DNA from: an uncultured Alistipes sp. | GTDB taxonomy: Bacteria > Bacteroidota > Bacteroidia > Bacteroidales > Rikenellaceae | Direction of reading: 5' to 3' | Length of the DNA stretch: 64,000 nt | Assembly: GCA_949283205.1 (NCBI GenBank) | Contig: CASDSD010000001.1 | Span: 26,485-90,484 of the forward strand | Shown here: positions 54,490-64,000 of the stretch, piece after piece | How the letters are laid out: every line of letters starts with the position of its first letter | How positions within the stretch are numbered: position 1 is the stretch's first letter | Made by a program: the position numbers and the translations under genes | Notes under the pieces: model-generated | Told to the model about the DNA's origin: nothing | Database searches by the model: none | Seen by the model: the letters and a program-made list of their open reading frames with translations, nothing else

Positions 54490-56523
54490 TCAGCGCACCG
54501 GGAATTCCGTTATGCGCAGCCTCGTGCAGCCGTACGGGACAAGTTCTATCGCCACCTCGTCGGTCACCTCGCCCTGCGGATACTGCTGCGACAGATAGTT
54601 GACATGCACGGCCGAGCCGCGCACCTGCTGCCACGAGGGGAACCGCACGCCGCGCCCGCGGATCACGATAGGCGCCGCCTGCGACGACCAGGGACGCAGG
54701 CCGCACTCGCGGCGCTCCACGGTGAAACGCTCCGCCGCGTTGCCACCCTGCAGGTCGTCGTTGCGCAAGGCCACGTTCCACTCCGTCGGCGAGGTCACCT
54801 CGTAATAGTATTCGCCGTAACGGGCCGCATCCTCACCCGTACATTCGCGCCTGTGCCACTGCTCCTCCATACGCAGCGAGTAGATCAGCGGGCCGCGCTC
54901 GATGACGGCGGCGTTGTCGTACCAGTACGACACCCGCACCGGAGCGCTGAACGCTATCACGGCCTCGTCGCCGTCGGCCCATGCACGCGAAAGGCGTATC
55001 GTGCGCTCGCCCACAACCTCGGCCTCGACAGCCTCGCCGTTCACCGTAAGGGTATATCCGTCACTCCACTCGGGTATGCGCAGATCGAGCGGGAAGGTCT
55101 CCGCCTCACGGCGTTTCTCGGGCAGCGACACCCTGAAGCATACACTCTCCTCGAAAGGATAGCATGTCCGCTCCTCGATGCGCACCCTGCGCCCCGACGC
55201 CAGCGTCGTCTCCACCGTACAGGGGGCATATACCATCGCCGCCAGTCCACCCGCGGCGCTCGCGTACCACAGGTTCTGCGTCAGCTTCGGCCACCCCTGA
55301 TGCAGGTTGCACGTACAGCAGGGATATCCCGTCAGCGTGCCGAACACCAGATCGGTGTCCTCGTGCGTGGTCGAGAAGTTGCGCATGTCGCGCGTCACGG
55401 CCGTCTGGTTCACCTGCTGGAAATACTGGCGCGCATCCCCCTCGGGCGACACCTGCGTCGGCAGCGCGTTATATGCCACGCGCTCCAGAAGGTCGGCATA
55501 ACGGTTATCGCCCGTGATGCGGTACATCTCCTCCAGCGAGTACATCATCTCCACCGCCGTACACAGCTCAGAGCCGCGCGTCGGGTCGCCGAAGTGTATC
55601 AGCTCGTCGCCCGCCCACAGCCCCGTGGGGAAGCCTATCGTATAACGTATGCGCCGCAGCGCTTCGATCGGGGCGTTCAGATGCCCGGCGCTCTTCGAAC
55701 GCTGGTAATATATAACCGGCTCCTTGAAGCCCTGCGCGAGGTTGACGCAGTGGAGGCTGTTCTGGCGGTAGAGGTGGTTGTCGGTGGTGAAGCGCCCTGT
55801 CCAGTCGCTGCTCTGTGTGTGAATCAGGTCGCCCAGCTCGAGCAGGGACTCGTCGCCCGTGATGTCGTAGAGCCAATATACCACAAGCAGGTTGTCGCCG
55901 CCGCGCTCGGCTCCCCAGAAGGTCCAATGGCCCAGAGGCTTCGAGGGCAGCGTCTCCGCCTGATAACGGAAGTAGCGCGTCATGAAGTCGATGACGCGGC
56001 CGTCGCCCGTGGCCATGTAGTACTGCTGCAGTATCTTGAGCGCCACCATGCGCGGCCACCAGTCGGCGGCATTGTCACGCTGCATGCCGTCCATAGACGG
56101 GCGGTCGGTGTCGGGGCCGAAATAGCCGCTCTCCTTCTGGCTTGCGAGGATCGCCTCGACCCACTTCATGCACTTGGCCTTGAGCGCCTCATTCCCCATG
56201 ATATAGGCCATGGGCAGCGCGCCGTCGATCCAATAGGGGCCGCGCTCCCAGGCGTCACCCTCGCCGCCGAGCCATGCGTTGTTGTCACCCACAACCTTGG
56301 CATATATCTCGTCGAGGTGCCCCGTCATGCCGTCGAGCATCGTCTGCATCTGCTCGCGCAGCCACCCCTCGGGCCGTATGTCGCCTATCGGGAGCTGCGC
56401 ATAGGGCGTCTCCACCAGCGGCGCACGGTTGAATACGGGCTGCGGGCACTCCGTCCCACCGCACAGGGCCGTCTGCAGCGAACATACAGCCGCCACGGCC
56501 ATTATCAAAGTGTAAGGTTTCAT
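54490..56523 (-). CDS. glycoside hydrolase family 127 (beta-L-arabinofuranosidase type)
   Basis: A 677-aa exported enzyme with an N-terminal signal (MKPYTLIMAVAAVCSLQTAL). An (alpha/alpha)6 barrel occupies about 35-430 and two beta-sandwich domains follow. GH127 zinc/nucleophile residues are in place: Glu-x-Cys in SELCTAVEMMYSLEEMY and the Cys-Cys pair in GYPCCTCNLHQGWPK. The family releases beta-linked L-arabinofuranose from plant glycoproteins or pectin side chains; some members (GH146-like) differ in specificity. It follows folA on the same strand after 37 bp, likely read-through and not a functional link. Confidence 0.85.
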   Translation of the reverse strand: MKPYTLIMAVAAVCSLQTALCGGTECPQPVFNRAPLVETPYAQLPIGDIRPEGWLREQMQTMLDGMTGHLDEIYAKVVGDNNAWLGGEGDAWERGPYWIDGALPMAYIMGNEALKAKCMKWVEAILASQKESGYFGPDTDRPSMDGMQRDNAADWWPRMVALKILQQYYMATGDGRVIDFMTRYFRYQAETLPSKPLGHWTFWGAERGGDNLLVVYWLYDITGDESLLELGDLIHTQSSDWTGRFTTDNHLYRQNSLHCVNLAQGFKEPVIYYQRSKSAGHLNAPIEALRRIRYTIGFPTGLWAGDELIHFGDPTRGSELCTAVEMMYSLEEMYRITGDNRYADLLERVAYNALPTQVSPEGDARQYFQQVNQTAVTRDMRNFSTTHEDTDLVFGTLTGYPCCTCNLHQGWPKLTQNLWYASAAGGLAAMVYAPCTVETTLASGRRVRIEERTCYPFEESVCFRVSLPEKRREAETFPLDLRIPEWSDGYTLTVNGEAVEAEVVGERTIRLSRAWADGDEAVIAFSAPVRVSYWYDNAAVIERGPLIYSLRMEEQWHRRECTGEDAARYGEYYYEVTSPTEWNVALRNDDLQGGNAAERFTVERRECGLRPWSSQAAPIVIRGRGVRFPSWQQVRGSAVHVNYLSQQYPQGEVTDEVAIELVPYGCTRLRITEFPVR

Positions 56524-56560
56524 CTTCAGGTTATGTTATGTTTTATTCGTTCGACAGCTG

Positions 56561-57043
56561 TCACTTCACCCTCTCGTACAGCTCTATGGCAAAAGGATAG
56601 GGATATTTCTCGCCCCGTTCGAACCGCTCCTCCGACACCAGCCGCCACTGCGTGCGGTCCCACGCCGGAAACGACGTGTCACCCTCGTAGTCATGCTCCA
56701 CGCGCGTAAGGTAGAGTCGTTCCGCCAGCGGCATCGCCTGGGCATAGACCTGCGCCCCGCCGATAACGAAGACCTCCTCGTCCGCGGCAAAGAGCGAGAA
56801 AGCCTCCTCCAGCGACCGCACCACACGGCACCCCTCGATCTGCCCTGCCGTACGGCTCACCACCACATTCGTGCGCCCGGGCAGCGGCCGCCCCAGCGAC
56901 AGGAAGGTGTTGCGCCCCATAACGACGGGATGCCCCGACGTGACGCGCTTGAAGTTGCGCAGATCCTCCGATATGTGCCACAGAAGGCTGTTCCTGTCGC
57001 CGATAACGCCGTTGCGGGCGACGGCGACGATGATGCTTATCAT
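56561..57043 (-). CDS. folA: dihydrofolate reductase
   Basis: 160 aa from the ATG at 57043 (MISIIVAVARNGVIG), the normal size. Reduces dihydrofolate with NADPH to supply THF for thymidylate synthesis. Motifs: NSLLWHISEDLRNFK (the usual LPW is LLW), GHPVVMGRNTFLSLG, PLPGRTNVVVSR, VIGGAQVYAQAMPLAERL. The neighbour thyA makes the dihydrofolate that this enzyme recycles, a classical pairing. Confidence 0.95.
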   Translation of the reverse strand: MISIIVAVARNGVIGDRNSLLWHISEDLRNFKRVTSGHPVVMGRNTFLSLGRPLPGRTNVVVSRTAGQIEGCRVVRSLEEAFSLFAADEEVFVIGGAQVYAQAMPLAERLYLTRVEHDYEGDTSFPAWDRTQWRLVSEERFERGEKYPYPFAIELYERVK

Positions 57044-57100
57044 AAGATACTTTTTATGCGTTATTACGGAAAGACTGCCGGCCCCCACTCACACCCGGCA

Positions 57101-58000
57101 TCAGAACGACATCGGGGCCTTGATCGCGGGCCAGGGATCGTAACCCTCCAGCGTGAAATCCTCGTAACGGTAGTCGAACAGAGACTTCACATCGGGATTC
57201 AGCCTCATGCGGGGCAGCGGCCGCGGCGTGCGCGAGAGCTGCTCGTCGACCTGCTCGAGATGGTTCAGATAGAGGTGCGTATCTCCCAGCGTGTGGATGA
57301 ACTCGCCCGGCTCGAGACCGCACTCGCGAGCTATCATCATCGTGAGCAATGCATACGACGCTATGTTGAACGGCACGCCGAGGAAGGTGTCGGCACTGCG
57401 CTGATAGAGCTGACACGAGAGACGCCCCTGCGCGACGTAGAACTGGAACAGGACATGGCACGGCGGCAGGGCCATCTGTCCGACCTCCGCAACGTTCCAC
57501 GCCGAGACGATCATGCGTCGCGAATCGGGATTGTGCCTGATGGTATCGACCACCTCGCGTATCTGGTCTATGCAGCCGCCGTCGGGACGTGGCCAGCTGC
57601 GCCACTGGTAGCCGTAGATATGGTTCAGGTCGCCGTACTCGTACCCCTCGACGGGCGACGGGTCGCGCCGCAGCACCGCCGCGAGAAACTCTTCATGCGA
57701 CAGGGGCGCAATGCCCGCAGCCGAACACCTCTCCGTATAGTAGCGGTAGGCGTCGTTGTCCCATATGTGCACGCCGTTCTCGGCCAGGTACCGCATGTTG
57801 GTATCGCCGGCCAGGAACCACAGCAGCTCGTGTATGATGCCGCGCAGGAATACCTTTTTCGTGGTGAGCAGCGGGAACCCCTCCGACAGGTCGAAGCGCA
57901 TCTGGTAACCGAATATGCTTCGCGTGCCCGTACCCGTACGGTCACCCTTCACCACTCCTTCCGTCTTTATCTTTCGCAGCAGATCGAGATACTGTTTCAT
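57101..58000 (-). CDS. thyA: thymidylate synthase
   Basis: Folate-dependent dTMP synthase, 299 aa. Catalytic Cys in [13 protein letters not shown], phosphate-binding Arg in [13 protein letters not shown] and [23 protein letters not shown] and [13 protein letters not shown]. It is longer than the 264-aa E. coli enzyme because of an insert at about 85-125 ([20 protein letters not shown]), as in longer bacterial ThyA. Its ATG overlaps the lpxH stop by 4 bp, and folA follows. Confidence 0.95.
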   Translation of the reverse strand: MKQYLDLLRKIKTEGVVKGDRTGTGTRSIFGYQMRFDLSEGFPLLTTKKVFLRGIIHELLWFLAGDTNMRYLAENGVHIWDNDAYRYYTERCSAAGIAPLSHEEFLAAVLRRDPSPVEGYEYGDLNHIYGYQWRSWPRPDGGCIDQIREVVDTIRHNPDSRRMIVSAWNVAEVGQMALPPCHVLFQFYVAQGRLSCQLYQRSADTFLGVPFNIASYALLTMMIARECGLEPGEFIHTLGDTHLYLNHLEQVDEQLSRTPRPLPRMRLNPDVKSLFDYRYEDFTLEGYDPWPAIKAPMSF

Positions 58001-58740
58001 GGCTCGAATGTTTTAAGTTCCGGATTTCCATCCCCGTCCACTACCGCATACGTCGGATGCGCGTCGTCCCACGATCCCAGGAAAAGGACTCGCAACCCAT
58101 CCTCCGAGTAGTCGTACGGCAGGTGCATGTGTCCGAAGATGATATAGTCGATGTCGGGATGGCGCGCCTCGTATTCGCGCGCATAGTCGATGAGGAATCG
58201 CAGCGAATCGGGCGTCAGCGTCTCCGCCGCATGCGTCTTGCGCGACTTGCCGCTCCACCAATGGCCGAAGCGCAGCGCCAGGTCGGGATGGACCACCCAT
58301 GAAAATATCCTGCGCGCGGCCTTCGAGCGGAAAATCGCATTCATGAAACGCAGCAGCGGCTTGTCGCCGATGTTCATGTTGTCGCCGTGGGCGATAAGGA
58401 CCTCACGCCCCGCCAGCCGCATGCGCTGCGGCGCGAAGAAGACCTTGATGCCGCACTCGCGCTCGAAGTAGTCGTAGCACCACATGTCGTGGTTGCCCGT
58501 GAAGAAATATACCTTTATCCCGCGGTCCGACAGCTCGGCCAGCTTGCCCAGCGTGCGCACGAACCCCTTGGGGATCACACGCACATATTCGAACCAGAAG
58601 TCGAATATGTCCCCCACGAGAAATATGGCCTCGGCATCGCGTGCCGCCATGTCGAGCCACGCCACGAAACACCGCTCGCGGCGGCGGGTCTCGTCGGACC
58701 CGTCGGCACCGAGATGGACGTCCGAGGCGAAGTAGTACAT
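57997..58740 (-). CDS. lpxH: UDP-2,3-diacylglucosamine diphosphatase
   Basis: A 247-aa calcineurin-type metallophosphatase that cleaves UDP-2,3-diacylglucosamine to lipid X in lipid A synthesis. Metal motifs in order: [47 protein letters not shown], and [12 protein letters not shown]. Length and motif set fit the LpxH family (LpxH/LpxH2). Directly abuts the thioredoxin-fold lipoprotein gene upstream and overlaps thyA downstream by 4 bp. Confidence 0.92.
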   Translation of the reverse strand: MYYFASDVHLGADGSDETRRRERCFVAWLDMAARDAEAIFLVGDIFDFWFEYVRVIPKGFVRTLGKLAELSDRGIKVYFFTGNHDMWCYDYFERECGIKVFFAPQRMRLAGREVLIAHGDNMNIGDKPLLRFMNAIFRSKAARRIFSWVVHPDLALRFGHWWSGKSRKTHAAETLTPDSLRFLIDYAREYEARHPDIDYIIFGHMHLPYDYSEDGLRVLFLGSWDDAHPTYAVVDGDGNPELKTFEP

Positions 58741-59877
58741 CTATTGTCGGATATATTGCCTGATGGCCTCCTCGAGCTGCGTATCCGTCATGTCCTTGCC
58801 CACGATGTTGCCACCGCGGTCGATCAGGTAGTTGGACGGCAGTTTCTGCACATTGTACACACGCAGCGAGGGCGAAGCGTTGCCCTGCAGGTCGCTCACC
58901 GAGATCCACGGCAGCTGCTGCTCCTGTATGGCGTTTATCCACAGTGCCTTCGAGGTATCCACGGCAACCTGATAGATCTCGAAGCCCAAATCGTGATACT
59001 TCTCGTAGATATGCTTCAGATCGGCGTTGACAGCGTTGCCGTTGCCCAGCTCCGCCGACCAGAAGTGCAACAGGATAACCTTACCCTTGAGCGACGAGAG
59101 TTTGACTTCGTTGCCGTACATGTCGGGCATGCTTATTTCGGGAAAGTCCGTAACCTTCACCTGCGACAGAAGGCTTATCTGCGCATCCATACGGCTCACC
59201 TGACTGCGCAGGATCGGAAGATAGGGGCTTTCGGGGTATGTCTGCTCTATACCCTCGGCCACCGTGCGGTAATAGATCAGGTCGCTGTCGCCGTTGAAGA
59301 GGTATGCATCCCCCGGCAGGCGCTGGTAGAGCGCATATACGGCCGCGATCTTGTCCTTGTTCTCCACAATGAAACGGAGCTGGTCGCGCTTGATGTCGCG
59401 GTATAGCTCCGTGTAGCGTCGTGTCAGCGTGTCGCGTTCGGCCGGATCGAGATCCGCCGCGGTGAAGCGCGACACAATGTCGTTCATCTCCATGACCCCC
59501 TCGACATAACGCTTGTGGAACTTCTGCAGCAGCTCCGACTCGAGCGCCCCCTCGACCGTATAGTTGCGCAGCACGCTGCCTACGGAATTGACCGTTATAT
59601 GGTCGCCGCCCTTGAGCAGCAACGGTATGCGTTCCGAGTCATATACTATATTGTAAAGCGACGGCGTGGCGGGCACATTGTCTATCGTCATGGCAAAGTC
59701 GCCATCCTCGTCCAGGTGTATCGAGTCGATGACGCTCTGCTCGAGCGTGGTAACCTGCTCCAGATAGACCATGTCGGCCTGCGACCCGACGAAGCGCCCC
59801 GTAATTTTCACCTTCGACGACTGGCACGAACTCAATACGGCAAGCACGCCCAGCGCCGCGAAAAATACTCTATTCAT
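58741..59877 (-). CDS. DUF4369/thioredoxin-fold lipoprotein without CxxC
   Basis: About 378 aa; lipoprotein signal MNRVFFAALGVLAVLSSC. N-terminal DUF4369-like beta domain (about 22-115, VKITGRFVGSQADMVYLEQV), a helical middle, then a TlpA/AhpC-type thioredoxin fold (about 240-375). The strand normally followed by the catalytic WCxxC reads KVILLHFWSAELGNGNAVNA, so both catalytic Cys are missing, while the cis-Pro loop VQKLPSNYLIDRGGNI is kept. It thus cannot do thiol-disulfide exchange. ATG at 59877 or 59895 (MKPELKMNRV); the promoter is too close for the earlier ones. Adjacent to lpxH. Confidence 0.85.
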   Translation of the reverse strand: MNRVFFAALGVLAVLSSCQSSKVKITGRFVGSQADMVYLEQVTTLEQSVIDSIHLDEDGDFAMTIDNVPATPSLYNIVYDSERIPLLLKGGDHITVNSVGSVLRNYTVEGALESELLQKFHKRYVEGVMEMNDIVSRFTAADLDPAERDTLTRRYTELYRDIKRDQLRFIVENKDKIAAVYALYQRLPGDAYLFNGDSDLIYYRTVAEGIEQTYPESPYLPILRSQVSRMDAQISLLSQVKVTDFPEISMPDMYGNEVKLSSLKGKVILLHFWSAELGNGNAVNADLKHIYEKYHDLGFEIYQVAVDTSKALWINAIQEQQLPWISVSDLQGNASPSLRVYNVQKLPSNYLIDRGGNIVGKDMTDTQLEEAIRQYIRQ

Positions 59878-59903
59878 TTTCAATTCGGGTTTCATACAGA
59901 ATA

Positions 59904-59933
59904 CAAATATACGCATTTTTTCGGATTCGTCAA
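59904..59933 (-). promoter_or_regulatory. promoter of the lipoprotein-lpxH-thyA-folA run
   Basis: Minus strand TTG (59931-59933), 19-bp spacer, TATATTTG (59904-59911). It starts just after the DUF4290 stop codon and is 8 bp from the ATG at 59895 and 26 bp from that at 59877. Confidence 0.7.
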
Positions 59934-59935
59934 GA

Positions 59936-60661
59936 TCACTTCTGCGAATTGTATCGCTGCGCACCCTCCCGATTGTTCTTCTGCGTCCCCTGATTCGGGC
60001 GATTCTTCTGTACGCCGTATGCGTTTTTCTGCTGCATGGCGCCCTTCGGCCCCGTCTTCTGCTGCTGCCGCTGCTGTCCCTTCTGCGGACGTGCCGGAAG
60101 GTGTTGTTTATAGTCGCTTCGTAGATTATTCAAGGCCACTTCATCGATTTCTATGCCACCTTCGGACATCTGCTTTATATCTTTTATTATGACCTCGTTG
60201 TTGGGATGCTCCTGATTGTATTCGAAACTCTTCGAGCGCATATACCGCGCCAGAGAGTCCACCGCACGGTTCAGCGCGTCGCGATCCTTCTCCTCGCGCA
60301 GCACGCGGAACATGCGCGCGACATATTTGCCGTAGTGCTTGTAGGCGATACGCTCCTGCGGGTAGGCCATCTTGTGCGGCGACACCATCAGGTCCTGACG
60401 CGCCGGACGAGGATAGGGAGAATCGACATCGAGCTTGAAATCAGACATTATGAACAGGTGGTCCCACAACTTGTGGGTAAAGTCGGCCGTGTCGCGCAGC
60501 AACGGGTTCAGATTGCCCATAACCGCAATAACGGCACGTGCCTGACGGTTGCGCAGGTCTCGATCCTCGATCTCGAGCAGCTGATCCACCATCTCGTGAA
60601 TATGGCGGCCATATTCCGGAAGATAGAGCTTACGACGTGTGTAGTTATAGTTCTTTTTCAT
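59936..60661 (-). CDS. DUF4290 domain protein
   Basis: About 241 aa, start MKKNYNYTRRKLYLPEYGRH at 60661. The DUF4290 region (about 1-180) is a conserved Bacteroidetes domain of unknown function with MVDQLLEIEDRDLRNRQARA and DFTHKLWDHLFIMSDFKLD. The last 50-60 residues are Gln/Lys/Asn-rich and disordered (PQKGQQRQQQKTGPKGAMQQ), suggesting RNA or protein binding. No signal peptide, so cytoplasmic. It is divergent from the sigma-54 regulator gene. Confidence 0.85.
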   Translation of the reverse strand: MKKNYNYTRRKLYLPEYGRHIHEMVDQLLEIEDRDLRNRQARAVIAVMGNLNPLLRDTADFTHKLWDHLFIMSDFKLDVDSPYPRPARQDLMVSPHKMAYPQERIAYKHYGKYVARMFRVLREEKDRDALNRAVDSLARYMRSKSFEYNQEHPNNEVIIKDIKQMSEGGIEIDEVALNNLRSDYKQHLPARPQKGQQRQQQKTGPKGAMQQKNAYGVQKNRPNQGTQKNNREGAQRYNSQK

Positions 60662-60803
60662 AAAACGTATGTGGTCATCATCTCCGCCCCTCGGTTGCGA
60701 TGACGCACGCGGGTGCATGAACGATGTTTTCGGTCGCGGAGGATGAATCTTTTCCAGACTATCAAACAGCACTTTAGGACTTCGGCCCCGAATTGCAACG
60801 GGA

Positions 60804-60834
60804 TTGGAATCACCGAATAAAGAGCCTATCTTTG
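60804..60834 (+). promoter_or_regulatory. promoter of the sigma-54 AAA+ protein gene
   Basis: TTG (60804-60806), 20-bp spacer, TATCTTTG (60827-60834), 39 bp before the ATG at 60874. No clear promoter was found for the divergent DUF4290 gene in 60662-60873. Confidence 0.72.
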
Positions 60835-60873
60835 ATTCCGCAAAGTAAATGCAAAATTGTCAAAAAACAAAAT

Positions 60874-62010
<1,137 letters not shown>

Positions 62011-62037
62011 GGGGCGGAACAACGCCCCGCCTCTTAT
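62011..62037. terminator. short hairpin between convergent genes, possible terminator
   Basis: GGGGCG (62011-62016) pairs with CGCCCC (62023-62028), with weaker outer pairs (AAG/CTT). It lies between the sigma-54 gene and the GH30 gene; T-tracts are weak. Confidence 0.4.
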
Positions 62038-62067
62038 CCTCCGCGACATGCCCGCCGTCCGGCGCCG

Positions 62068-63639
62068 TCACCGTGGCTGTCCGACCAGCGTCACGACGGA
62101 ACGGGCGGGGATGACCACCCTCTCGCGGCCGCGCGTACTGCCCACCGGCTTCAGGTTCTCGCCCTCGGCATCCGACGTACGGTACGCCTGCCAGCGGGTG
62201 CCGCGGCCCCAGTCGGGCGACACCTCCGACGGCGTCTCCGCATAATTTATCAATACCACCACGCGGCTGCCGTCCGCATTCTCGTATGCCGAGACCATAA
62301 GGCCCGTAGGGTCGGTAGCCTCCTCCAGGCCGTCGCACCCGACCTCCACGCGCCGTGCGCCCGGACGTATGAACCGTGAGAAGTTGCCCACCGTCCACAG
62401 CAGTTTCGAGTCTTTTACGCGCCACTCCGACGGGGCGTCGCCCTCGTCGTGGAACTCACGCAGCAGGCCGTCCTTGTAGTCCTCACCCACGGCGCGCCAC
62501 CACTGCCATGCGCGGGCGTCGGCAAAGACCAGATCGTGGTGGATGATGCGCGCGACGTACAATGCCGTGCGCATGGTGAAGTCGTAGCCGCCGCCTCCGC
62601 CGATCTCCTCGTCGTTGCCCATTATGCAGTACTCCGTCTGCCAGAAGTCGACCCCGCGCGAGCGCAGCGTATCGCGCAGCGCCACGCGCATGTCGCGCAG
62701 CATCTCAAGAGGTGTCGTAGTCCAATAGGTATGGCCCGCAACGAGACGCGGGACATTCGGCACGTCCCCCACATACGTCTCGACGCTGTCGCGCGTGAAG
62801 AACGACTGTATCTCGTAGCCGCGGCGGCTGTCCGTCATGTGCGTGCCCACCAGGCAGCGGTAGTCCGACGACTCGGGTATGACGATGCGCGTCTCAAGGC
62901 CGCGCCGCGAGAACTCCCCGCCCAGCCGCCGCGTAAGATCAGCGATCTCGTATTTTGTGGCCGGCGTACCCTCCTGCTTGGGGCCGATCCAGTTCCAGTG
63001 GCCGTCGGGCTCGTTGAAGGGAGAGACATAATCGAAGCGCACCGAATCATGACGCGCGATGCCCTCGATAACGTCTGCCATATAGGATGCCCACGCATCG
63101 GCGCACTCGGGTTTGAGGTTATAGGTATCGCCGCGCCCCGTGTTGGTCGCAAGGCCGTTCTGCGTGAAGCGCACGTCGGGAGAATTGAGGAACAGCAGGA
63201 AATGTTCCACACCCCGCGCCCGAGCCTCGCGCAGCATGCGCCGCTGCCCCCGCAGCTTGTCCCAGTCATAGGAACCGTCCGCGGCAAAGAAACTCTCGCC
63301 GCGCGTGAATTCGTTTATCCGGCTCTCTTCGCCCTGCTCGGCGCTCCCCGCCGTGAGATTGAACCGCCATATCGACAGCCCTATGCCCAGCGGCTGCCCC
63401 GCCTCGTCGCACTCCGTCGAGAAGAGCCAGTCGGCCGTCTGCCGCACCGTCTCGTCCGAAGCCTCGCCCAGGAACCGCATGGTCCACGCGTCCGAGGCGC
63501 CGAAATTGTCGATCGTCTGATGCTTCACCGTGTCATTCACCTTGATTACGGTAGCCTCGCCCGCGTAATCGCACGCCGCCACACATACGGCCGCACATAC
63601 CGCGACCGTCCGGCATATCATCCCTTGTGTCAATTCCAT
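62068..63639 (-). CDS. glycoside hydrolase family 30 lipoprotein
   Basis: A 523-aa exported enzyme; the signal ends CVAACDYAGE, a lipobox (VAAC). A TIM barrel with IDNFGASDAWTMRFLGEASD at the start, acid/base Glu in FDYVSPFNEPDGHWNW, and nucleophile Glu in VDFWQTEYCIMGNDEEIGG, then the beta-sandwich that packs on GH30 barrels (LWTVGNFSRFIRPGARRVEV). The look is that of the GH30 endo-beta-1,6-galactanase type (arabinogalactan) rather than glucosylceramidase, but the subfamily is inferred. Last CAZyme of the window. Confidence 0.85.
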   Translation of the reverse strand: MELTQGMICRTVAVCAAVCVAACDYAGEATVIKVNDTVKHQTIDNFGASDAWTMRFLGEASDETVRQTADWLFSTECDEAGQPLGIGLSIWRFNLTAGSAEQGEESRINEFTRGESFFAADGSYDWDKLRGQRRMLREARARGVEHFLLFLNSPDVRFTQNGLATNTGRGDTYNLKPECADAWASYMADVIEGIARHDSVRFDYVSPFNEPDGHWNWIGPKQEGTPATKYEIADLTRRLGGEFSRRGLETRIVIPESSDYRCLVGTHMTDSRRGYEIQSFFTRDSVETYVGDVPNVPRLVAGHTYWTTTPLEMLRDMRVALRDTLRSRGVDFWQTEYCIMGNDEEIGGGGGYDFTMRTALYVARIIHHDLVFADARAWQWWRAVGEDYKDGLLREFHDEGDAPSEWRVKDSKLLWTVGNFSRFIRPGARRVEVGCDGLEEATDPTGLMVSAYENADGSRVVVLINYAETPSEVSPDWGRGTRWQAYRTSDAEGENLKPVGSTRGRERVVIPARSVVTLVGQPR

Positions 63640-63695
63640 ATCGTCATAACGTTTTTTTCATATTCTCCGTCCGGCACACGGCCGCCCGCGCCCGA

Positions 63696-64000
63696 TCACG
63701 GCAGCAGATGCATGCGCGCCGTCTGCGGGATGCCGTACCCGACCTCACAGTCGGGCGCCGCGGCATTCGTACCGGCGGCATGCAGCAGCCCTACCATCCC
63801 GGCACGGCTCATGCGGCGCCATTCGAGCAGCGCACCGCACAACCCCGCAACCGCAGGCGCCACGAAAGAGGTGTCGACCATCATGGCCGGCGCACGGGCA
63901 TATACCCTGCTCTCGACAAGCGTATACTCCTCAACGGGCTCACGGAACCGGGCGCGCCCGATGAAATATCCCATGACGGCCAGAACGGCAAGCAATCCGA
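63696..64000 (-). CDS. subtilisin-family (S8) serine protease, C-terminal fragment (truncated by window edge)
   Basis: At least 100 aa, open to the window edge, so the 5' part lies outside. The segment PAMMVDTSFVAPAVAGLCGALLEW matches the catalytic-serine motif of subtilases (GTSxAxPxVAG), with Asp replacing Gly; then LLHAAGTNAAAPDCEVGYG, with GYGIPQTARM the usual last structural motif. The chain ends soon after, so there is no C-terminal sorting domain. The call rests on a short stretch. Confidence 0.6.
   Translation of the reverse strand, partial: GLLAVLAVMGYFIGRARFREPVEEYTLVESRVYARAPAMMVDTSFVAPAVAGLCGALLEWRRMSRAGMVGLLHAAGTNAAAPDCEVGYGIPQTARMHLLP

Noticed and set aside
53686-56709. 1007-aa plus-strand open frame opposite the Hdr operon and GH127
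   Set aside because: It runs antisense to well-supported genes with clear motifs, has no recognisable domain and is an effect of high-GC codon use.

Overview
The window looks like chromosome of a high-GC Bacteroidales bacterium, most likely Alistipes or another Rikenellaceae member. The main signs are promoters of the Bacteroidetes type (TTTG about 20 bp upstream of TAnnTTTG), few Shine-Dalgarno sequences, and characteristic families (GLPGLI, DUF4290, GH43/GH127/GH30 lipoproteins, CarboxypepD-regulatory outer-membrane receptors, a Na+/H+ antiporter NhaC, a menaquinone-type sdhCAB). The genus is inferred. No insertion sequence, prophage, CRISPR array or rRNA was seen.

Layout. 0.2-2 kb: a GH43 lipoprotein. 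2-13 kb: a leftward efflux operon (TolC, HlyD-type adaptor, three FtsX/MacB-like permeases, one ATPase), divergent from an NtrC-type sigma-54 activator and its histidine kinase (13-15.8 kb); a sigma-54-like promoter lies in front of tolC. 15.9-22.7 kb: an OmpR-type two-component system divergent from two GLPGLI proteins and an outer-membrane receptor; both GLPGLI promoters carry four phased TTAAC boxes in the same geometry. 22.8-23.7 kb: a LysO-type lysine exporter split over two overlapping ORFs. 23.9-27.6 kb: a PspC / PadR / DUF2807 / PspC envelope-stress operon under a perfect palindrome. 27.8-29.8 kb: pfkA and a PfkB-family kinase. 30-34 kb: a glycosyltransferase, then an operon VOC protein-DhaK-DhaL-LsrF that resembles the phosphorylation / isomerisation / thiolysis logic of AI-2 breakdown. 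34.5-36.6 kb: NhaC and a phosphoglycolate phosphatase. 36.7-42.1 kb: a leftward run with GH43, a beta-helix protein, a HAD phosphatase, uvrC and 5-formyl-THF cyclo-ligase.

42.2-45.7 kb: sdhCAB (succinate dehydrogenase / fumarate reductase). 46-48.9 kb: a second outer-membrane receptor. 49.1 kb: initiator tRNA-Met. 49.4-54.4 kb: a five-gene heterodisulfide-reductase-like operon whose last gene fuses a quinone-type membrane domain to ferredoxin and CCG domains; this is probably an uncharacterised quinone-linked thiol/disulfide or ferredoxin oxidoreductase. 54.5-60.7 kb: GH127, folA, thyA, lpxH, a thioredoxin-fold lipoprotein without its CxxC, and DUF4290. 60.9-62 kb: a sigma-54 AAA+ protein with a dead receiver and no DNA-binding domain. 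62-64 kb: a GH30 lipoprotein and the C-terminal end of a subtilisin-family protease that runs off the window.

The strongest candidates for something undescribed are the TTAAC-box regulon with GLPGLI proteins, the Hdr-like complex, and the DhaKL-LsrF-VOC catabolic module. All functional calls rest on reading the sequence; no database search was possible.
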